A DNA stretch of 64,000 bases from Deltaproteobacteria bacterium. GTDB lineage: Bacteria; Desulfobacterota; Desulfobulbia; Desulfobulbales; SURF-16. Shown here one piece after another: positions 47,924-55,866 of this stretch. Where the stretch lies: NCBI GenBank assembly GCA_016219175.1, contig JACRCD010000093.1, positions 51,184-115,183 on the forward strand, written 5' to 3'. A program made the translations under genes and the position numbers. Positions within the stretch are counted from its first letter, which is position 1, and every line of letters starts with the position of its first letter. The notes under the pieces were generated by a model. The model was given only the letters and a program-made list of their open reading frames with translations, made no database searches and was not told where the DNA came from.

Positions 47924-47931
47924 ATGAAACC

Positions 47932-47978
47932 GGGGACAGAATGTTTTCGCAAAAAACGCGAAAAAAAATGCTGTCCCC
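47932..47978. repeat. REP-like hairpin after the aldolase gene
   Basis: GGGGACAG and CTGTCCCC close an imperfect hairpin whose inner arms are ATGTTTTCGC and GCGAAAAAAAAT. It begins 9 nt after the aldolase stop and has no trailing T-run on the plus strand. The outline resembles palindromes mobilised by REP-associated tyrosine transposases, a tentative comparison. Confidence 0.5.
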
Positions 47979-47990
47979 CTCAGTTCGTAA

Positions 47991-48062
47991 CAGGCTGCAG
48001 GTCCTGCCTCAATAGGACAGGTCAGCACTTGCAGCCTTTAGCCTTCGGTCTTCAGCCTGGAC
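47991..48062. repeat. Heptad-type inverted repeat element 2
   Basis: CAGGCTGCAGGTCCTG at the left faces TGCAGCCTTTAGCCTTCGG and TCTTCAGCCTG at the right. It has the same GGCTG/CAGCC heptad pattern as the elements at 15000 and 62777, and lies in the convergent gap between the aldolase and tatA. Confidence 0.6.
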
Positions 48063-48072
48063 CTTTGGGCAA

Positions 48073-48303
48073 TTATATCTTTTTCAAGGCATTGCCGAGA
48101 TCCTTGACCTCATCAACCTGCTCCTTCAGAGCGACTACCTCTTTCACTCCGGGGACGCTTTCTTCAGCGTCCTTTAGCCCTTTTTTAAAGGAAGATATCC
48201 CCTTGCCCAACCCTGCGCCGATTTCCGGCAGTTTCTTGCCGCCGAAGACGAGAAAGGCAATACCGAGGATGACAATGAGTTCCGGTGTTCCTAATCCAAA
48301 CAT
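48073..48303 (-). CDS. tatA: Sec-independent translocase TatA/TatE protein (76 aa)
   Basis: Part of the twin-arginine translocation pore. FGLGTPELIVILGIAFLVFG is the N-terminal membrane helix with the typical leading Gly, followed by the FG-KKLPEIG hinge and an amphipathic helix (GLGKGISSFKKGLKDA) and a charged tail. AGGTACACT precedes the ATG. It is the second of two tandem tatA-like genes; tatB/tatC are not in view. The longer tail distinguishes it from its neighbour. Confidence 0.93.
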   Translation of the reverse strand: MFGLGTPELIVILGIAFLVFGGKKLPEIGAGLGKGISSFKKGLKDAEESVPGVKEVVALKEQVDEVKDLGNALKKI

Positions 48304-48392
48304 AGTGTACCTCCATTAAAGCTGCGGACAATTAAACAATCCCTACTCCACCAGACATTTCATGCCGTGAAGTAGAGAAGGCGGCTTGTCAA

Positions 48393-48569
48393 TCAAGCGT
48401 CCTTTTTTGTTTCGTCGATTTTTTTTTGCTCATCATCCTTCGTGGCATTTTTAAAATTCTTGATGCCCTTGCCGATTCCCGAACCGATCTCGGGAAGTTT
48501 CCCAGCCCCGAAAATGATGACGATGATGACCAGAATGATGATCAATTCCGGCATGCCTAGTCCAAACAT
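48393..48569 (-). CDS. tatA: Sec-independent translocase TatA/TatE protein (58 aa)
   Basis: Short tatA-type gene found by reading the minus strand: [20 protein letters not shown], then [20 protein letters not shown] and a short acidic/basic tail ending KKDA. It has the same hinge as the downstream gene and is likely its paralogue. The two genes are 89 bp apart and read from one promoter. A CAGGAGAGTTTCATT site precedes the ATG. The coding tract contains a run of nine A, so the C-terminus depends on accurate sequence there. Confidence 0.9.
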   Translation of the reverse strand: MFGLGMPELIIILVIIVIIFGAGKLPEIGSGIGKGIKNFKNATKDDEQKKIDETKKDA

Positions 48570-48598
48570 AATGAAACTCTCCTGTTTATTGCGGATTT

Positions 48599-48651
48599 AG
48601 GAGCCGTTACGAAATAACATGGCCATTTGTACTTATTTCGTTACGGCTCCT
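48599..48651. repeat. 19-bp perfect inverted repeat in the tatA leader
   Basis: AGGAGCCGTTACGAAATAA and TTATTTCGTTACGGCTCCT are exact inverted copies with a 15-base loop. No T-run follows on either strand. It lies between the tatA promoter and the first tatA start codon. Confidence 0.8.
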
Positions 48652-48728
48652 TATGCCGCTCCGGTAAATCCACTGGCCATGATATTTTTTTTTACAGCGG
48701 CTTAGAGCTTGTCCGTCCATATGCTCTT

Positions 48729-48758
48729 ATTATACTGCCAAGTTACTACATAACGCAA
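48729..48758 (-). promoter_or_regulatory. Sigma70 promoter of the tatA pair
   Basis: TTGCGT (48758-48753) and consensus TATAAT (48734-48729) are 18 bp apart. The leader to the first tatA ATG would be about 150 nt and contain the long hairpin. Confidence 0.55.
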
Positions 48759-48790
48759 AGCCTCTCAGACAGCAAAGAAAAAAATCAGCC

Positions 48791-50119
48791 CTAGCCTGAC
48801 AAACGGGCTGTCATTTCGTTCACCCGGCCCATGATTTCCTTCTCATCAAGCCCGGTCATTTTTCTGTCCCGCATGACTATTTTCCCATTGATCACGGAAT
48901 GGATCACATCGCTGCCTCGTGCCGCATAGACAAGCTGGGAGGGGACATTGTACAGAGGCGTCAGATGGGGTTTTTCAAGGTCAAGCACAATGATGTCCGC
49001 TTTTTTACCCGGCTCAAGGCTGCCGATCTCCCCTTGCGCCCCCAGCACCCGGGCTCCGCCCATGGTGGCCATGAATAAGGTCTCCCTGGCTGTCATCACC
49101 GTGGGATCAAGACGATGCACCTTGTGCAGTTTGGCGGTCACATCCATCTCGGCAAAAAGATCAACATCGTTATTGCTGGCGCTGCCGTCCGTGCCCAGGC
49201 CGACATCAACACCTGCGGCCAGCAGCTCCGGCACCGGGGCGACCCCGGAGGCGAGCTTCATGTTGCTTTCCGGGCAGTGCGCCACTTTCACCTTCCTGGC
49301 CGCGAGCAGTTTGATCTCATCCGCCGTGAGCACCACGCAATGATCGGCAATGACACGTTCATCCAGCAGGCCAAGTGATTCAAGGTGGTTGACCGGGGTT
49401 TTCCCATAGCGGGCCATAACCGTTTTCACCTCATCCTCGTTTTCCGAGAGGTGAATGACGTATGGGCAGTCATGGCGCACCGCCTTTTCCTTCAAGGCCA
49501 CCAGCAATTCAGGGGCACAGGTATAAACGGAATGGGGATCCATGGTTATTGTTATCAGGGGATGATGGTGGTAATCATGAACCATCTTCTCCACATGAGC
49601 AAATCCTGCCGCCAGCTCCCCGTAGCAGGGCGAAGGGAAATCATAGAGAACCTCGCCGACCCAGGCCCTCATGCCGCTTTTGTCGGCAGCCCGGGCGACA
49701 TGGTCGGCAAAAAGGTACATATCACAAAAACTGGTTGTTCCTGATTTGATCATCTCAACCATGGACAGCAAAGAGGCGTCATGGACCATCTCGCCGGTCA
49801 GTCTCCCTTCCACGGGAAAGATATGCTCCCGCAGCCAGGTCATGAGAGGCAGATCATCGGCCAGCCCGCGCATGCATGACATGGCGGCGTGGGTGTGGAC
49901 GTTGACCAGACCGGGCATGATCAGCCCCTTTGCAGGGGCGGCAAGCGTCACCTTCGCTCCGTATTGCTTCCGCAGATCACTGGCGGAGCCGACGGCAGCG
50001 ATCCTCTCTCCGCTGACCGCCACGGCGCCGTCGGTGATGATGGTGTTTTCCCCGTCCATGGTCAGCACCATGCCAAAAAGTAATAAATCACATGGAATAT
50101 TTTTTTCCTGCGTCATCAT
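48791..50119 (-). CDS. mtaD: 5-methylthioadenosine/S-adenosylhomocysteine deaminase
   Basis: Amidohydrolase of 442 residues: metal site VNVHTHAAMSCMRGLADDL near residue 70, a second His in DPHSVYTCAPELL, HLSENEDE near 225, and Asp in GTDGSASNNDVDLFAEMD (18 residues shown). The overall layout matches MtaD, which converts MTA and SAH to inosyl products. With the purine phosphorylase just upstream it forms a SAM by-product salvage pair, complementing the ahcY route at the other end of the window. Confidence 0.92.
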   Translation of the reverse strand: MMTQEKNIPCDLLLFGMVLTMDGENTIITDGAVAVSGERIAAVGSASDLRKQYGAKVTLAAPAKGLIMPGLVNVHTHAAMSCMRGLADDLPLMTWLREHIFPVEGRLTGEMVHDASLLSMVEMIKSGTTSFCDMYLFADHVARAADKSGMRAWVGEVLYDFPSPCYGELAAGFAHVEKMVHDYHHHPLITITMDPHSVYTCAPELLVALKEKAVRHDCPYVIHLSENEDEVKTVMARYGKTPVNHLESLGLLDERVIADHCVVLTADEIKLLAARKVKVAHCPESNMKLASGVAPVPELLAAGVDVGLGTDGSASNNDVDLFAEMDVTAKLHKVHRLDPTVMTARETLFMATMGGARVLGAQGEIGSLEPGKKADIIVLDLEKPHLTPLYNVPSQLVYAARGSDVIHSVINGKIVMRDRKMTGLDEKEIMGRVNEMTARLSG

Positions 50120-50143
50120 TTTTTCCCCGATACCTTTTTTCCC

Positions 50144-50980
50144 TTAAAGCGCCGCCAAAACAGCCAGAACAAGCCGCACAAATCTCTTTTCGGCCTTGCC
50201 GGCCTGATCCAGGATTTCTTCGATGCGTATGGGCTGAAAATTGTCCGGATCATTCACGTTGGACACCATGGAAATGCCAAGGATCCTTAAGCCGGCATGC
50301 ACGGCAACCAGCACCTCCGGCACCGTGGACATGCCGACCGCATCTGCTCCGCACATGCGGAGAAACCGGGTCTCCGCAGGGGTTTCCAGGCTCGGTCCGG
50401 GAATGGCCACGTAAGTGCCGGCCACCACATTAGCGATGTTCCGCTGACTGGCGCAGTCAATGGCCAACTCAATAATATCCGGGTCATAAACCTGTGAACA
50501 GTCTGGGAAGCGTGGCCCCCATTCATCAACATTGGGGCCGCGCAAGGGATTATCAGGAATAAAATTGAGATGATCGCTGATGAGCATCAGGGTGCCGGGG
50601 ACATAAGCGGGATTAAGCCCGCCGGAGGCATTGGAAACGATTAACAGCTCGGCGCCAAGCAGGGCCAGCACCCTGACCGGGAAAGTTAGCTCCCTGGCGG
50701 AATAACCTTCGTAATAATGAAAACGTCCCTGCAGCACGGCAACGCGCTTACCGGCCAAAACGCCGAAGTGCAAATTCCCGGCATGACTGGTTACCGTGGA
50801 ACGGGGAAAATTCGGGATCTCTTCATAGGGCAGGGAGAGGGCGTCTTCAAGTTGAGCGGCAATGTTGCCCAGCCCGGTGCCGAGGACCAGAACAACCTCC
50901 GGTTTTTCAGCATACCTCTCCTGTAAAAAAGATACGGCCTCTGCAACCTTACGCTTGAACTCTTTCGGAGAATGGCCCAC
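50144..50980 (-). CDS. Purine nucleoside phosphorylase (PNP/MTAP family)
   Basis: The 278-residue protein has the trimeric PNP marks LGTGLGNIA (phosphate loop), LQGRFHYYEGY, VSNASGGLNP and SLETPAETRFLRMCGADAVG. It cleaves purine nucleosides with phosphate, e.g. inosine or methylthioinosine. I choose GTG 50980 because the upstream kinase gene ends at 50983 and the longer frame would lie fully inside it. It is co-directional with mtaD, 24 bp away. Whether it prefers MTA, inosine or guanosine cannot be read. Confidence 0.88.
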   Translation of the reverse strand: MGHSPKEFKRKVAEAVSFLQERYAEKPEVVLVLGTGLGNIAAQLEDALSLPYEEIPNFPRSTVTSHAGNLHFGVLAGKRVAVLQGRFHYYEGYSARELTFPVRVLALLGAELLIVSNASGGLNPAYVPGTLMLISDHLNFIPDNPLRGPNVDEWGPRFPDCSQVYDPDIIELAIDCASQRNIANVVAGTYVAIPGPSLETPAETRFLRMCGADAVGMSTVPEVLVAVHAGLRILGISMVSNVNDPDNFQPIRIEEILDQAGKAEKRFVRLVLAVLAAL

Positions 50981-50982
50981 TT

Positions 50983-52095
50983 TTAATGAATTCCCGTCAG
51001 CATCTCCTGGTCGGCCAGGGCTGACTCTCTTACACAAAAGGGCAGGGATACGGTGAAAATCGTCCCTTCCTCGGGGCTGCTGGTATAGGTAATCTTTCCC
51101 CCGCATTTCTGTTCAACAATCTGTTTACATGATGAAAGACCCAGCCCATTGCCATCACTTTTTGTGGTATAATGGGATTCAAACATCTTCCGGCCGACCG
51201 CATCGGAAATCCCGCACCCCTGATCCTTAACCGTGATGAACACCTGACGGTCCGACTGAAAGGCGGTCAGCTCAATTTTCCCGGCCGCTTCACTGGCCTG
51301 GGCAGCATTGATAAGCAGATTTAACAGAACCCGGCGGATATGCAATTTCGAGAAGGTAAATTCAGGCAGATCGTTGGCCACATCGACAATAATCTTCTTA
51401 TCCTTGAGTTCAGGGTGGGTGACAAAATCCGACTCCCGCATTTCATCAAGCAAGGTCTGGAGGGAATTGCTGCTCAACCTTTCAGGAACAACCAGTTTCT
51501 TCACATTGGCCAGCGCCTGATTCACCAGAGCCATCAAATGATTGCGGGCCATTTTCATAAAATGGACGTGTTTCTCCTGGATTGATCCCTTCTCGCACTG
51601 AAAACTGTCCAGAAAGAAAAAAACGGAAAACAGATTTTTCATGTCATGCACAAGCATGTTTATCTGTTCAAACTCATGGGCGATCACTTCATTATCCTGC
51701 CTTACCCTGCGACTGAGAATCTTCATGAACAAAAGCAGCGACTGCGGCTTATTGACAAGTAATTTCTGAAAAAATTCCGCCGGCACCCGCAACAGCAGAC
51801 TTGCTGCGCAGGCCTTCACCGTGGCCGAACGCGGCTTTGCATCGATAACAGCCATCTCCCCCACATAATCAATCGGGGTAAGCGTTGACAAAACTCTTTT
51901 CCCCTTGAAAACTTCGAGTTTCCCCTCAAGAAGAACAAAGAAACTGTCAGCCTCCTCTCCCTCTGTCAGCAGGATATCCCCGGGCTGACAACACACCTCC
52001 GCCGTACTGCGGGCAAGAATTTCCAGCTCCTCATCGGAAAAGGACGAGAAGATATCAACCTTTCTCAAGGTTTCTGAACGGTCCTCGGCAAGCAT
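50983..52095 (-). CDS. Sensor kinase with N-terminal cyclic-nucleotide-binding domain
   Basis: Residues 15-130 form a cNMP-binding domain (DILLTEGEEADSFFVLLEGK and PRSATVKACAASLLLRV), then a coiled linker, a HisKA-like phospho-His in LVHDMKNLF, and a HATPase domain with NLLINAAQASE, DQGCGI and GNGLGLSSCKQIV. No membrane segment or output domain is present, so it is soluble and lacks a visible regulator partner. It starts 10 nt after the flagellin gene, suggesting co-transcription. I use ATG 52095; TTG 52101 is in frame. Confidence 0.87.
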   Translation of the reverse strand: MLAEDRSETLRKVDIFSSFSDEELEILARSTAEVCCQPGDILLTEGEEADSFFVLLEGKLEVFKGKRVLSTLTPIDYVGEMAVIDAKPRSATVKACAASLLLRVPAEFFQKLLVNKPQSLLLFMKILSRRVRQDNEVIAHEFEQINMLVHDMKNLFSVFFFLDSFQCEKGSIQEKHVHFMKMARNHLMALVNQALANVKKLVVPERLSSNSLQTLLDEMRESDFVTHPELKDKKIIVDVANDLPEFTFSKLHIRRVLLNLLINAAQASEAAGKIELTAFQSDRQVFITVKDQGCGISDAVGRKMFESHYTTKSDGNGLGLSSCKQIVEQKCGGKITYTSSPEEGTIFTVSLPFCVRESALADQEMLTGIH

Positions 52096-52105
52096 GGTCA
52101 ACCTG

Positions 52106-52948
52106 TCAACCTCTGCCCTGCAGCAGATCCAGCATTGATTGCCTGTTGATTTTGCCGGTCTGGGTTATGGCAAACACGCCTGCTTTTTCAAGAACCTGCA
52201 TCCTGGCCAAGTTCATTGATTCTTCCGCAAAGTCCAGATCGAGTATCTGCGATTCGGCGGATGCGGCATTGACAAGGGTAAGTGACAGATTACTTATGGA
52301 CGAGGACAACTGATTCTGGGTGGAGCCAAGTTCGCTGCGGATCGCATCCAGCCTCGCCAAAGCATCATCTGTAATAGAAAGGGCTTGCTGGGCGGATTCG
52401 GGGGTCAGGACGTTTATTTCAGTCAGATTACCCTCGTCACCCCCCAGGGTCTCCGGCGCCGCATTGGCGATGTTTAAGTCAACCGTCTCGCCGGAGTAAG
52501 CGCCCACCTGAAACGATTTGTCGGTAAACTGGCCGGACAGGAGCTTCTGGCCATTATAGGAGGTATTGGCGGCTATATCATTTAGCGCGGTCAAGGCCTT
52601 GCCGATATCCGCCTGCAGGGCTTGGCGGGACTCATATGTCTGGGAAGCATTAGCGGCCTGCAGCGCCTTTTCCCGGATCGTCATGATTATTTCAGCGGAT
52701 TCCCCAAGGGCGCCATCCGCAACCTGGGCAACGGCAATGGCGTCGGTGGCATTGCGGATGGACTGGCCAAGGCCGCGAACCTGGCTTTCCAGAGAATTGG
52801 CGATGGCCATACCGGATGCATCATCCGCGGCTTTGGTGATTCTTTTCCCTGAGGAAAGACGGCTCAAGGAATCGGCAAGGGCCTTCTGGCTGTCCCGCAA
52901 ATACAAAAAAGCTTTATTAGCACTGACATCGTTCAGTTTCATAGCCAT
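52106..52948 (-). CDS. fliC: Compact flagellin
   Basis: Main filament protein or an orphan flagellin. The 280-residue protein has the conserved N-terminal D0/D1 helices (LADSLSRLSSGKRITKAADD then GMAIANSLESQVRGLGQSIR) and C-terminal D1/D0 helix (LDFAEESMNLARMQVLEKAG, ending LDLLQG). The variable D2/D3 part is nearly absent, about 60 residues. AGGGAGG eight bases upstream sets the ATG at 52948. No fliS, fliD or fliW is nearby. A 165-bp inverted-repeat element lies 34 bp upstream of the start, between promoter and gene. Confidence 0.92.
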   Translation of the reverse strand: MAMKLNDVSANKAFLYLRDSQKALADSLSRLSSGKRITKAADDASGMAIANSLESQVRGLGQSIRNATDAIAVAQVADGALGESAEIIMTIREKALQAANASQTYESRQALQADIGKALTALNDIAANTSYNGQKLLSGQFTDKSFQVGAYSGETVDLNIANAAPETLGGDEGNLTEINVLTPESAQQALSITDDALARLDAIRSELGSTQNQLSSSISNLSLTLVNAASAESQILDLDFAEESMNLARMQVLEKAGVFAITQTGKINRQSMLDLLQGRG

Positions 52949-52982
52949 TTCCGTCACCTCCCTGAAAAGAAGTATATTGAAT

Positions 52983-53147
52983 GAGCATCTTGCAAAATGA
53001 CGACAATGTACGTCTCGTCATTCCGGGCAAGCGCAACGCGACCCGGAATCCATTGTGCTTTCGCTGGATTCCCGCTGGAGTTAATCCTCACGGCAGTAGG
53101 GACGGGAATGACGGCAAATTGACTTTATGTCATTTTGCAAGAGGCTC
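52983..53147. mobile_element. 165-bp MITE-like element upstream of flagellin
   Basis: Termini GAGCATCTTGCAAAATGAC and GTCATTTTGCAAGAGGCTC are inverted repeats with 18 of 19 matches. The interior carries shorter palindromes (CATTCCGGG and CCCGGAATCC; GGATTCCCG and CGGGAATGAC). It has no coding frame and no second copy in this window. Size and ends fit a non-autonomous element. Confidence 0.85.
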
Positions 53148-53158
53148 GAATGTGAGAT

Positions 53159-53187
53159 ATTATACTCTTACAGCACGTAGGAAACAA
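53159..53187 (-). promoter_or_regulatory. Sigma70-like promoter reading into the flagellin element
   Basis: TTGTTT (53187-53182) and consensus TATAAT (53164-53159) are 17 bp apart. The predicted start near 53152 is only a few bases before the 165-bp element, so the flagellin leader would contain the whole element. No sigma28 or sigma54 motif was seen closer to the gene. Confidence 0.5.
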
Positions 53188-53251
53188 GCAGAACTGCCAT
53201 ATGTGAACCCATGCGGAAGGAAAACCAGAAAAAAAAGACAAAAAAAAAGAA

Positions 53252-53328
53252 TGGTCGGGACGAGAGGATTCGAACCTCCGACCCTAGCGTCCCGAACGCT
53301 ATGCTCTACCAGACTGAGCCACGTCCCG
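53252..53328 (-). tRNA. tRNA-Pro (anticodon CGG)
   Basis: Acceptor stem CGGGACG/CGTCCCG, D-arm GCTCAGTCTGGTAGAGC, anticodon stem TAGCG/CGCTA with loop TTCGGGA giving CGG at 34-36, T-arm GGTTCGAATCC and an encoded CCA (53254-53252). It begins 20 bp after the HU-side hairpin. Confidence 0.95.
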
Positions 53329-53348
53329 ACCCGAACAGCTAGAAAAGA

Positions 53349-53382
53349 GACGCGGAGAAATTTATAATAATTTCTCCGCGTC
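53349..53382 (-). terminator. Hairpin between HU and tRNA-Pro, probable terminator
   Basis: GACGCGGAGAAATT and AATTTCTCCGCGTC are exact inverted repeats with a 6-bp loop; on the minus strand TCTTTTCT follows. It lies about 100 nt after the HU stop. The weak T-tract leaves room for read-through into the tRNA. Confidence 0.6.
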
Positions 53383-53480
53383 AAATGTAACCGACTATGT
53401 GCAACCCGTGATTTACCAGAAACGAATCAATATAGTGTTGCAAATGAAGAAGGTGAATTGGCAATGACTAAACAAAAAAA

Positions 53481-53753
53481 CTATTTGACAGCATCAGCGA
53501 GCTTGCTGCCGGCTTTAAAACGGGCAACCTTTCTTGAAGGAATCTTAATTGTGGCGCCGGTCTGGGGATTTCTACCCTGCCGTGCCGCACGTGCTGAAAC
53601 GGAAAAAGTACCAAACCCGACAAGAGTTACCTTGTCTCCTTTTGCTAAAGCATCCGTCACTGCATCGAGAAAAGCAGCCAATGACTTCTCCGCGGCGGCC
53701 TTGCTGATCCCCGCAGCAGCAGCCATGCTTTCAACCAATTCACTCTTATTCAT
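53481..53753 (-). CDS. HU-family DNA-binding protein
   Basis: A 90-residue histone-like protein with the full HU/IHF layout: [40 protein letters not shown], then the beta-arm [21 protein letters not shown] (20 or fewer per part shown). The Pro at the arm tip (NPQTG) is present. It bends and compacts DNA as a dimer. AGGAGGAAGGATT precedes the ATG, and a strong promoter lies 60-85 bp upstream, consistent with high expression. Confidence 0.96.
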   Translation of the reverse strand: MNKSELVESMAAAAGISKAAAEKSLAAFLDAVTDALAKGDKVTLVGFGTFSVSARAARQGRNPQTGATIKIPSRKVARFKAGSKLADAVK

Positions 53754-53809
53754 AATCCTTCCTCCTCATGAATGACTTAATAGATGATTCTAACTCAAAC
53801 GTTAGTGCC

Positions 53810-53838
53810 GATTTAACCAAACACTATTAGATTGTCAA
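53810..53838 (-). promoter_or_regulatory. Sigma70 promoter of the HU gene
   Basis: Consensus TTGACA (53838-53833) and TAAATC (53815-53810), spacing 17 bp. It lies in the gap between larE and the HU start. Confidence 0.65.
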
Positions 53839-53874
53839 ACAAAAAAAACCTCAGAGACATCAAAAATGCCACTA

Positions 53875-54687
53875 TTATTTTAAAATACTCGCTCGTTCAG
53901 AAAGTTCAAGAAAAACTTTGGTATAATTGAGTTTCGTAAAAAAACTCACCACTTCCCTCTTCACAGCGGGGTCAAGCAACCGCATGCTATCTCCTTGAGA
54001 AAGTGAGATAAATACGGACTGCCCGTCAAGCCTGACTCGGCATCCGTAAAATCCTTGCCCGTTCAGAAAATCTTCGCCTGATTCCGCGGTCCGTAAGAGA
54101 TGAGGGGTAATTTCCACCCCGGTGACAATACGGGTGGCCAAACATGATTCCGACGGAAGATTCCAGCAGGGCAGGCGGAAATATTTACAGATAAAGCGTA
54201 TCTCGTTTTTTGTGAGCCCGGCATCAAGCAGGGGCGTCCGCACATCAAGCTCCTTGATCGCCTTATATCCCGGACGTTCCTCGCTGGGATCGTCCATGTT
54301 GGTTCCGTCAAGAAGCTTATACCTGCAAGGGAGTAACCCTGTCAAGCGGGCATAGATTTTCTTTTTGCAATGATAGCACCGCAAGCCGCTGTTTTCAACA
54401 AACTCAGACCACTCGAGGGGATCAATATCAACAATCCGCACCAAACATCCGAACCGGCGGCCCGTCTCAAGGACTCTCTGCTCAACCTGGGGCTTCTGCA
54501 GTGGCGAACGCACATAAAAAACCGCGACATCCGCCCCATGAACAGCCAATGCCGCCTTGAGCAGCAAAGTACTGTCAACCCCGCCTGAAAACGCCACCCC
54601 CACCGGGCCGGTATTTTTGATGATCTCCAGAAGCCGTTGGTACTTATCGGACAAGGCTCCGAGTTCAACATTCAAGGGAGCAGGCAC
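53875..54687 (-). CDS. larE: LarE-family sulfur transferase (PP-loop ATPase), three-cysteine type
   Basis: PP-loop SGGVDS at 34-39 binds ATP; the 270-residue protein keeps the LarE pattern RCYHCKKKIY and SESCLATRI. C104, C107 and C182 correspond to the three cysteines that, as I recall, hold a [4Fe-4S] cluster in Thermotoga/Methanococcus-type LarE, in contrast to the single sacrificial cysteine of Lactiplantibacillus. LarE normally makes the nickel-pincer cofactor with LarB and LarC, neither of which is nearby. It starts at GTG 54687, sharing one base with the stop of the upstream DUF39 gene, so a role linked to homocysteine sulfur insertion is possible. Confidence 0.8.
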   Translation of the reverse strand: MPAPLNVELGALSDKYQRLLEIIKNTGPVGVAFSGGVDSTLLLKAALAVHGADVAVFYVRSPLQKPQVEQRVLETGRRFGCLVRIVDIDPLEWSEFVENSGLRCYHCKKKIYARLTGLLPCRYKLLDGTNMDDPSEERPGYKAIKELDVRTPLLDAGLTKNEIRFICKYFRLPCWNLPSESCLATRIVTGVEITPHLLRTAESGEDFLNGQGFYGCRVRLDGQSVFISLSQGDSMRLLDPAVKREVVSFFTKLNYTKVFLELSERASILK

Positions 54688-55856
54688 TATTTATCAGGCA
54701 GGGTTTGAATCGGTTTTTCCAGCAGAAAATCGCCTTTTTCAATCCATGCCTTCAGGGTGAGAGCAATCTCCCTGGCCCGGACGACGCTTGACAAAGGCGC
54801 AGTGGGGACATCCTTGCCGTTGACCACGATACTGCCGCTTTTCAGCTGGGCATAGGTCACTTCCCCGTAGTTGCGTTTTACGCCATGGGGGTAATCGTAG
54901 GAGTAATCAACAATCTGCGTCATCAGATCAGCATCGGAAACACCGGTAAAGAGCGCCATCTCCTCATTAAGAATCGGGATCGGGATACCGATACCAACCG
55001 CTACGGTGCACCCATAGCCCTGCATGCTGATCCCCTTCAGCCAACGCGAACTCATCTGCTTCATATCCCCGTGAACCATCAATGTCCCCGCCGGTCTGCT
55101 GGTGGTGCCGTTTGCCAGACGCGGGGCTCCGGGATTATGCTGCGAGCCGTGCCAGCCGACATAGCCGATCCCGCCCCCGAGGAAAATGCGGGTTCCCAAG
55201 CCGATGGTTCGATAATAAGGGTCGTTGAGCAGGGGGCTCAATTCCCCGGCGCTGCAGTAATTGGCGTTCTTCCCGAGGGGACGCAAGGTCCCCATGTAAG
55301 TATAAATTGTCTTGCTGGACAGATTGACGGCGCAGTTGTAGTTCTGGTAGCAGTTTCTGGGATTCACCAGCAGCGCATACGGCAGATCCTTGAGAGTGAC
55401 CTCTTTTTCCATGCCCTTGTTCGGGTAGCAATCCGTGCCATAGCCTATGGCCTTCAAGACGATCTTTTTGCCGGCCAGCAGATCCTCGAGCACATGGCCG
55501 CCCCCATAGCGGAATTCACCGGGATAGACCTTGTTGAGCGGATCATCCTCCGCAACCTCGGCGGCGCCGATATAAATATCCACCGCGGCAAGGCCGGCAT
55601 AGGCAGATACCCCATTGAGCCACACCTTCGAGGCCTTGATAGTGGGCTGCGAATGACCAAAATTAATAAAAGCCCCGGAGGAGCACATGGGTGAAAACGT
55701 GCCGGTGGTGACCACATCCACCTTGCGGGCAGCCTCTTCCGGACCGTGTTCCCGCACAATGCCGACCATCTCCTCGGCCGTCACCACGACAGCTTCGCCT
55801 GACTTTATCCGGGCGTTAATCTCTTCATATGTCTTCTGCACTTTCCATTGAGTCAT
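54687..55856 (-). CDS. Homocysteine biosynthesis protein, DUF39/COG1900 (HcyA-like)
   Basis: The family uses a persulfide to turn aspartate semialdehyde into homocysteine in methanogens and sulfate reducers. Segments TGTFSPMCSSGAFINFGHSQ at 51-70, AIGYGTDCYPN near 137-147 and the GGGIGYVGWHGSQHNP loop are typical of COG1900; C58 and C143 are candidate sulfur-bearing residues. I start at ATG 55856 with GAGG eight bases upstream. The companion ferredoxin (HcyB) is not seen; a CBS-ACT protein lies upstream and larE downstream, all on one strand. Methanogen relatives can carry CBS domains fused to this protein. Confidence 0.85.
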   Translation of the reverse strand: MTQWKVQKTYEEINARIKSGEAVVVTAEEMVGIVREHGPEEAARKVDVVTTGTFSPMCSSGAFINFGHSQPTIKASKVWLNGVSAYAGLAAVDIYIGAAEVAEDDPLNKVYPGEFRYGGGHVLEDLLAGKKIVLKAIGYGTDCYPNKGMEKEVTLKDLPYALLVNPRNCYQNYNCAVNLSSKTIYTYMGTLRPLGKNANYCSAGELSPLLNDPYYRTIGLGTRIFLGGGIGYVGWHGSQHNPGAPRLANGTTSRPAGTLMVHGDMKQMSSRWLKGISMQGYGCTVAVGIGIPIPILNEEMALFTGVSDADLMTQIVDYSYDYPHGVKRNYGEVTYAQLKSGSIVVNGKDVPTAPLSSVVRAREIALTLKAWIEKGDFLLEKPIQTLPDK

Positions 55857-55866
55857 AGGCGCAACC

